Below are positions 37,026 through 41,265 of a stretch of DNA of 41,265 nucleotides, in pieces (the first letter of the stretch is position 1; each line of letters starts with the position of its first letter). The notes beneath the pieces are model-generated. The model saw only the letters and a program-made list of their open reading frames with translations, was not told the DNA's origin and did no database searches. Position numbers and translations under genes: made by a program. This DNA comes from Betaproteobacteria bacterium. GTDB taxonomy: Bacteria; Pseudomonadota; Gammaproteobacteria; Burkholderiales; SG8-39. The DNA is taken from assembly GCA_029883975.1 (NCBI GenBank), contig JAOUIL010000020.1, forward strand, positions 1 to 41,265, in the 5' to 3' direction.

Positions 37026-37454
37026 ATGCCTGCACGCATCTTCCCCACGCCGCAGGACGCCGAGGCCGCTTTCTACGAGGCGCTGGAGCGCGTCGATCTC
37101 GAGCTGATGATGGCCGTGTGGTCGGAGGACGAGGAAATCGTCTGCGTGCACCCGGGCGGCAAGCGCCTGTGCGGCCAGGACCAGGTGCGCGACAGCTGGC
37201 GGCAGATCTTCGCCGGCGGGGCGCGCGCGCGCATCCACGTCACGCAGCAGGTGGCGATCAGCGGCTCGATCGTCGCGGTGCACAGCGTGCACGAGAACTT
37301 CTACGTGCCGGGCGAGAGAAAGCCCCTGCAGGTGGTGGTCGCGACCAACGTGTACCTGCGCACCGCCGCGGGCTGGCGCATGATCGCGCACCACGGCTCG
37401 CCCGCGCCCGGCAGCGCCGAGCCGCCGCCGGAAACGCCGAAGATCCTGCATTGA
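37026..37454 (+). CDS. SnoaL/NTF2-like protein (DUF4440-type)
   Basis: This 142-aa protein has the cone-shaped NTF2-like fold pattern: DAEAAFYEALERVDLELMMA, VWSEDEEIVCVHPGGKRLCG, VRDSWRQIF, then the C-terminal strands VVVATNVYLRTAAGWRMIAH followed by HGSPAP. Such proteins are ketosteroid isomerase-like, and most have no assigned substrate. It begins at ATG 37026, three bases after the waaF stop, and overlaps the next start as TTGA. No specific role can be given. Confidence 0.87.
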   Translation: MPARIFPTPQDAEAAFYEALERVDLELMMAVWSEDEEIVCVHPGGKRLCGQDQVRDSWRQIFAGGARARIHVTQQVAISGSIVAVHSVHENFYVPGERKPLQVVVATNVYLRTAAGWRMIAHHGSPAPGSAEPPPETPKILH

Positions 37455-38371
37455 GCCCCTACCACGCGCCCTGGTGGCTGCCCGGCGGCCACCTGCAGAC
37501 CATCGTCCCGGTGCTTGCGCCGGCGCCGCGGGTCGCCTGGCGCCGCGAGCGCTGGGAAACGCCGGACGGCGATTTCGTCGACGTGGACCGCGCCGGCGAG
37601 GGTGACGGGCCGCTCGTCGCCCTGTTCCACGGACTGGAAGGCAGCTCGTCCAGCCACTACGCGCTGCGCCTCGCTGCGTACGCGCTCGCGCTCGGCTGGC
37701 GCATCGCAGTGCTGCACTTCCGCGGGTGCTCGGGCGCGCTCAACCGGCTGCCGCGCGCCTACCATTCCGGAGACAGCGCGGAGATCGACTGGATGCTGCG
37801 GCGCCTGCAGCCCACCTACGCGGCCGGCGTGTCGCTGGGCGGCAATGCGCTGCTCAAGTGGCTGGGGGAGCAGGGCGATGCGGCCGCGGGCATCGTGCGG
37901 CGCGCGGTCGCGGTGTCGGCGCCGCTGTCGCTCGCCGCGTCGGCGCGCGTGCTCGACCGCGGGCTGAACCGCAGGCTGTACGTGCGCCATTTCCTCGTCA
38001 CCATGAAAGCCAAGACGCTCGCCAAGGTCGCGCTCGGCCAGCTCGCCCTCGATCAGGTCCGCGTCGCGCGCCTCGGCACGTTCCGCGAGTTCGACGACCT
38101 CGTCACCGCGCCGCTGCACGGCTTTCGCGACGCGAACGACTACTGGGCGCGCGCGTCCAGCGCGCCGTGGCTCGCGCGCATCCGCGTGCCGACGCTCATA
38201 CTCAACGCGCGCAACGATCCGTTCCTGACCGCCACGGATCTTGCCGCCGCGACGCGCGAGGCCGCGCCGGACGTGGTGCTAGAATTTCCCGGGACCGGCG
38301 GGCATGCCGGCTTTCCCGGCCGCGGGCAATGGCTCGCGCGCCGCATCCTCGACTTCCTGGACACCGATTGA
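37451..38371 (+). CDS. YheT family alpha/beta hydrolase
   Basis: This 306-aa hydrolase carries the YheT signatures: PWWLPGGHLQTIVPVL near the start, LFHGLEGSSSSHYALRLAAY, VLHFRGCSGALNRLPRAYHS, then the nucleophile elbow GVSLGGNALLKWLGE, ARNDPF (Asp) and GGHAGF (His), giving a Ser-Asp-His triad. The start TTG 37451 overlaps the previous stop as TTGA. No ATG or GTG lies between there and conserved residues. The substrate of the family is not established; an esterase role is likely. Confidence 0.92.
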   Translation: MSPYHAPWWLPGGHLQTIVPVLAPAPRVAWRRERWETPDGDFVDVDRAGEGDGPLVALFHGLEGSSSSHYALRLAAYALALGWRIAVLHFRGCSGALNRLPRAYHSGDSAEIDWMLRRLQPTYAAGVSLGGNALLKWLGEQGDAAAGIVRRAVAVSAPLSLAASARVLDRGLNRRLYVRHFLVTMKAKTLAKVALGQLALDQVRVARLGTFREFDDLVTAPLHGFRDANDYWARASSAPWLARIRVPTLILNARNDPFLTATDLAAATREAAPDVVLEFPGTGGHAGFPGRGQWLARRILDFLDTD

Positions 38372-39726
38372 GCCTCCCCGCCGAAATCTTCCGCGCCTAC
38401 GACATCCGCGGCATCGCCGGCAAGACGCTTACCCCCGAGGTCGTGCGTGCCATCGGCCGCGCGCTCGGCTCGATGGCGCCCGAGTTCGCCGTGGGCCGCG
38501 ACGGCCGCGCCTCGGGCCCCGGGCTGGTCGACGCGCTGTGCGACGGCCTGCAGGCCTCCGGCGCCAACGTCGTCGACATCGGCATGGCGCCGACGCCGGT
38601 GGTGTACTTCGCCGCGCACCATCTGGGCTGCGGCAGCTGCGTGGCCGTCACCGGCAGCCACAATCCGCCCGAGTACAACGGCCTGAAGATGGTGGTCGAG
38701 GGCCATACGCTCTCGGGAGACGAGATCCAGGCGCTGCGCGCACGCATCGAGCGCGCGGAGTTTCGCGCAGGCGCGGGCACGCGCCGCAGCGCGGACGTGC
38801 TCGCGGCGTACGTGGAGCGCATCACGGGGGACGTGCGCCTCGCGCGCCGCATGCGCATCGCCATCGATTGCGGCAACGGCGTGGCCGGGCTCGTGGCGCC
38901 GCGCCTGTACAAGGCGCTCGGCTGCGAGGTGGAGGAGCTGTACAGCGAAGTCGACCCGACGTTCCCGAACCACCACCCCGATCCGTCGCACGTCGAGAAC
39001 CTCGCCGACCTGATGGCCGCGCTGCGCAAGGGACGCGCCGAGCTCGGCCTCGCCTTCGACGGCGACGGCGACCGCCTCGGCGTGGTCACCAAGGACGGCG
39101 AGGTGATCTACCCCGACCGGCAGCTGATGCTGTTCGCCGCCGACGTGCTCTCGCGCCAGCGCGGCGCGCAGATCATCTACGACGTGAAGTCCACGCGCCT
39201 GCTCGCGCCGTGGATCGAGCGCCACGGCGGCAAGCCGCTGCTGTGGAAGACGGGGCACTCGCTCATCAAGGCCAAGCTCGCCGAGACCGGCGCGCCGCTC
39301 GCCGGCGAGATGTCCGGGCACACGTTCTTCAAGGAGCGCTGGTACGGTTTCGACGACGCGCTGTATGCCGGCGCGCGGCTGCTCGAGATCCTGTCGCGCT
39401 CGGCGGACGCCGGCGGCGTGCTGAAGGGCCTGCCGAGCGCGCCCTCGACGCCCGAGCTGCAATGGAAGCTCGCCGAGGGCGAGCCGCACGCGCTGATCGC
39501 GCGCCTGCAGGCGGCCAAGGCCTTTCCGCACGCGGCGCGCACCATCACGCTCGACGGCGTGCGCGCCGAGTACGCCGACGGCTTCGGCCTGGCACGCGCC
39601 TCCAACACCACGCCGGTGATCGTGCTGCGCTTCGAAGCCGACACGAAGGCGGCGCTGCTGCGCATCCAGGAGGAGTTCCGCGCCGCGCTGCAGCCCCTGA
39701 AACCCGATGCGCCGCTGCCTTTCTAG
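38368..39726 (+). CDS. Phosphomannomutase / phosphoglucomutase
   Basis: This 452-aa mutase interconverts mannose (or glucose) 6- and 1-phosphate, giving precursors for LPS and exopolysaccharides. Conserved blocks: IFRAYDIRGIAGKTLTPEVV, VAVTGSHNPPEYNGLKMV (Ser97 carries the phosphate), the metal loop FDGDGDRLGVV, GEMSGHTFFKERWYGFDDA and FGLARASNTTPVIVLRFEA. It matches the AlgC/ManB group. TTG 38368 overlaps the YheT stop as TTGA. The proximity to waaF fits a role in envelope sugar synthesis. Its 3' end overlaps the next gene by 20 bases. Confidence 0.95.
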   Translation: MSLPAEIFRAYDIRGIAGKTLTPEVVRAIGRALGSMAPEFAVGRDGRASGPGLVDALCDGLQASGANVVDIGMAPTPVVYFAAHHLGCGSCVAVTGSHNPPEYNGLKMVVEGHTLSGDEIQALRARIERAEFRAGAGTRRSADVLAAYVERITGDVRLARRMRIAIDCGNGVAGLVAPRLYKALGCEVEELYSEVDPTFPNHHPDPSHVENLADLMAALRKGRAELGLAFDGDGDRLGVVTKDGEVIYPDRQLMLFAADVLSRQRGAQIIYDVKSTRLLAPWIERHGGKPLLWKTGHSLIKAKLAETGAPLAGEMSGHTFFKERWYGFDDALYAGARLLEILSRSADAGGVLKGLPSAPSTPELQWKLAEGEPHALIARLQAAKAFPHAARTITLDGVRAEYADGFGLARASNTTPVIVLRFEADTKAALLRIQEEFRAALQPLKPDAPLPF

Positions 39727-40246
39727 CTTCCTTCTGCTCACGAGCTTCGCCATGCCGGCCGCCGCCTGCCCCGCCCTGTTCGACCGCACGCTGAACGACA
39801 TCCGCGACCAGCCGCGCTCGCTGTGCGAGTACGCGGGCAAGGTGGTGCTGGTGGTGAACACCGCCAGCCAGTGCGGCTATACGCCCCAGTACGAGGGCCT
39901 CGAGGCCCTGCACCGCAAGTACCGCGACCGCGGCTTCGTCGTGCTCGGCTTCCCGTCCAACGACTTCGGCGGCCAGGAGCCCGGCAGCAACCGGGAGATC
40001 GCCGCGTTCTGCGTCAACCAGTACGCGATCGACTTCCCCATGTTCGCCAAGTCGAGCGTGCGCGGCGATGGCGCCAACCCGCTGTTCGCGGACCTGGCGA
40101 AAGCCACGGGCAGCGCGCCGCGCTGGAACTTCCACAAGTACCTGGTGGCGCGCGACGGCCGCGAGACGCTCGCGTTCGCGACGAAAGTCGAACCGCAGGA
40201 CCCGAATCTGGTCGCCGCCATCGAGCGGCTGCTCGCCGCGCGCTAG
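39707..40246 (+). CDS. Exported glutathione peroxidase-family protein (Cys type)
   Basis: This 179-aa thiol peroxidase has a signal peptide (residues 1-20, MRRCLSSFLLLTSFAMPAAA), so it should act in the periplasm. The catalytic segment is VVNTASQCGYTPQYEGLEAL with Cys56 where animal enzymes have selenocysteine; FPSNDFGGQEPGSNREI and WNFHKYLVARDG carry the conserved Gln and Trp. The next Cys-containing region (AFCVNQYAI) may supply a resolving Cys, typical of thioredoxin-dependent members. ATG 39707 lies inside the end of the phosphomannomutase gene. It ends three bases from the convergent desaturase-like gene. Confidence 0.93.
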   Translation: MRRCLSSFLLLTSFAMPAAACPALFDRTLNDIRDQPRSLCEYAGKVVLVVNTASQCGYTPQYEGLEALHRKYRDRGFVVLGFPSNDFGGQEPGSNREIAAFCVNQYAIDFPMFAKSSVRGDGANPLFADLAKATGSAPRWNFHKYLVARDGRETLAFATKVEPQDPNLVAAIERLLAAR

Positions 40247-40249
40247 GCC

Positions 40250-41089
40250 TCAGGCGGCGGCCTTGAGCCGCCGCCGGTAGCGCGACAGATCCTGCAGCGT
40301 GCGGATCGGCGCGTCGAAGAGCTTCGACAGGTTGAGCAGGATCATGTCGCTGACCTTCTTCTCCCACTCGCGGTCGAAACGGATCTGCGCGTCGAGCCAG
40401 CGCTCGAGCCACTCGGGATCGGGCAGCCGCGACTGCACGGTGTCGCGCGGGAACAGCGACTGGTTCACGTGCAGGTTGGTGGGGTGCAGCGGCTTGCCGG
40501 CGCGCGCCGCTGCGGCCATCAGCATGCCCATCTTGGCGAACGACGCCTTCACCGCCTCGCCGCCGCGCACCAGCGCGCGCTTCATGTACTGCAGGTAGGC
40601 GCCGCCGTGGCGCGCCTCGTCGCGCGCGATGAGGTCGTAGATGTGCCTGAGCACGGGCTCGGTGTGCCACTCGGCGGCGCGCCGGTACCAGTGATTGAGC
40701 CGGATCTCGCCGCAGAAGTGCAGCATCAGGGTCTGCTCGGGCGGCGCCGGGTCGAAGGGGAAGCGCACCGCCTGCAGCTCGTCCTCGCTCGGCACGAGCT
40801 GCGGGCGGAAGCGCCGCAGGTACTCCATCAGCACGAGCGCGTGCTTCTGCTCCTCGTAGAACCACACCGACATGAAGGCGCTGAAGTCGCAGTCGTGGCG
40901 GTTGTCGCGCAGGAACATCTCGGTGGCCGGCAGCGCGGCCCATTCGGTGATGGCGTTCATCTTGACCGTGAGCGCCTGCTCGTCGGAGAGGCGCGCGCCA
41001 TCGAAAGCCTCCCAGGGCACGTCGCGCTCCAGGCTCCAGCGCACGCGTTCCAGCGACTTGAACAGTTCCGGATAGAGCATCGGTTCCAT
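40250..41089 (-). CDS. Ferritin-like di-iron protein, probable acyl-ACP desaturase family
   Basis: This 279-aa mostly helical protein has two di-iron motifs of the (D/E)E-x-(R/K)-H type: EEQKH (79-83) and DEARH (157-161), with further acidic residues around E49, E56 and E128 that could complete the site. That arrangement, and the start LYPELFKSLERVRWSLERDVPWEAFD split over residues 5-30, fit the soluble acyl-ACP desaturase group rather than ferritin. It would introduce a double bond into acyl chains using O2. ATG 41089 has AAGGA six bases upstream; a second Met three codons in is also possible. The function is a family-level inference. Confidence 0.78.
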   Translation of the reverse strand: MEPMLYPELFKSLERVRWSLERDVPWEAFDGARLSDEQALTVKMNAITEWAALPATEMFLRDNRHDCDFSAFMSVWFYEEQKHALVLMEYLRRFRPQLVPSEDELQAVRFPFDPAPPEQTLMLHFCGEIRLNHWYRRAAEWHTEPVLRHIYDLIARDEARHGGAYLQYMKRALVRGGEAVKASFAKMGMLMAAAARAGKPLHPTNLHVNQSLFPRDTVQSRLPDPEWLERWLDAQIRFDREWEKKVSDMILLNLSKLFDAPIRTLQDLSRYRRRLKAAA

Positions 41090-41112
41090 GGTTTTCCTTC
41101 TCTCGCCAGGGG

Positions 41113-41265
41113 CTATGCGGCGGCGCGCCCCTCGCGCCAGGCCGCGAGCGCATCGCGGATGCCCGCCAGGCTGGCGAGCACACGCACGCCCGGCGCCGGC
41201 TCGCGCAGGCGTGCCGCGCCGGCGCCGCCGCACCAGAGCTCGACCCCGGCCGGCAGCGCTGCGCG
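41113..41265 (-). CDS. C-terminal end of an unidentified protein (possible B12-binding MerR-type regulator)
   Basis: An open frame enters from the right edge and ends at a TAG (41115-41113). The last 50 residues include LPAGVELWCGGAGAARLREP and GVRVLASLAGIRDALAAWRE. The pattern of a short beta-strand, Trp-x-Gly-Gly and an amphipathic C-terminal helix resembles the end of cobalamin-binding domains in MerR-type light or stress regulators, but 50 residues are too few for a firm call. It lies 23 bases upstream of the di-iron protein gene on the same strand, so the two may be co-transcribed. Confidence 0.45.
   Translation of the reverse strand, partial: RAALPAGVELWCGGAGAARLREPAPGVRVLASLAGIRDALAAWREGRAAA

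Overview
The window is a gene-dense, very GC-rich stretch of a proteobacterial chromosome. A betaproteobacterium is the best guess, on gene content only: a TctC/Bug-type solute-binding protein with TctB, the ilvE / zf-CHCC zinc-finger / heptosyltransferase II order, yhdP next to tldD with glnE divergent, a DUF2889 protein, and a short palindromic repeat of the GGGGTCTGTCCC type. I see no rRNA, tRNA, CRISPR, phage or insertion sequence. No gene-free gap exceeds about 185 bases.

Layout. (1) 1-1213: the 5' end of tctB and a complete tctC, from a tripartite tricarboxylate transporter. (2) 1398-3383: two TerC-family membrane proteins around a universal stress protein. (3) 3380-9593: a formate block with formate-tetrahydrofolate ligase (fhs) and a two-gene soluble NAD-linked formate dehydrogenase, in which the FdsG-like and FdsB-like parts are one protein. 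(4) 9668-12487: an ACP / acyl-AMP ligase / PlsC-type acyltransferase fusion. (5) 12474-17966: a tightly packed operon of DUF3302 protein, HlyD-type adaptor, outer-membrane efflux lipoprotein and a TPR-GT41 glycosyltransferase. (6) 18012-21069: DUF2889 protein, sucC, sucD and a small unknown. (7) 21114-24194: glpD-glpK. (8) 24172-31011: yhdP, tldD and a two-subunit CoA-transferase. (9) 31152-33707: glnE. (10) 33704-34788: an ArsR-type regulator with a DUF3047 lipoprotein. (11) 34858-40246: ilvE, zinc finger, waaF, NTF2-like protein, YheT hydrolase, phosphomannomutase and exported glutathione peroxidase in one run. (12) 40250-41265: an acyl-ACP desaturase-like di-iron protein and the tail of another gene.

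The clearest new signal is regulatory. Upstream of tctC, fhs and the formate dehydrogenase operon there is a palindrome TTGAC-N4-GTCAA, the half-site form used by FNR/FixK/DNR regulators. The fhs and fdh copies are identical over 17 bases. In all three cases a -10-like hexamer (GACAAT, TATAGT, GATAAT) begins exactly 30.5 bases from the palindrome centre, which is class II activator geometry. This suggests one regulator, perhaps responding to oxygen, redox state or nitrogen oxides, that links organic-acid uptake, formate oxidation and formate entry into the folate pool.

Other points that stand out are the glycosyltransferase-coupled export operon without a recognisable pump, the lysine-rich histone-like tail on SucC, a glnE with no ATG/GTG/TTG ahead of conserved sequence, and a palindromic repeat that encodes the end of WaaF.
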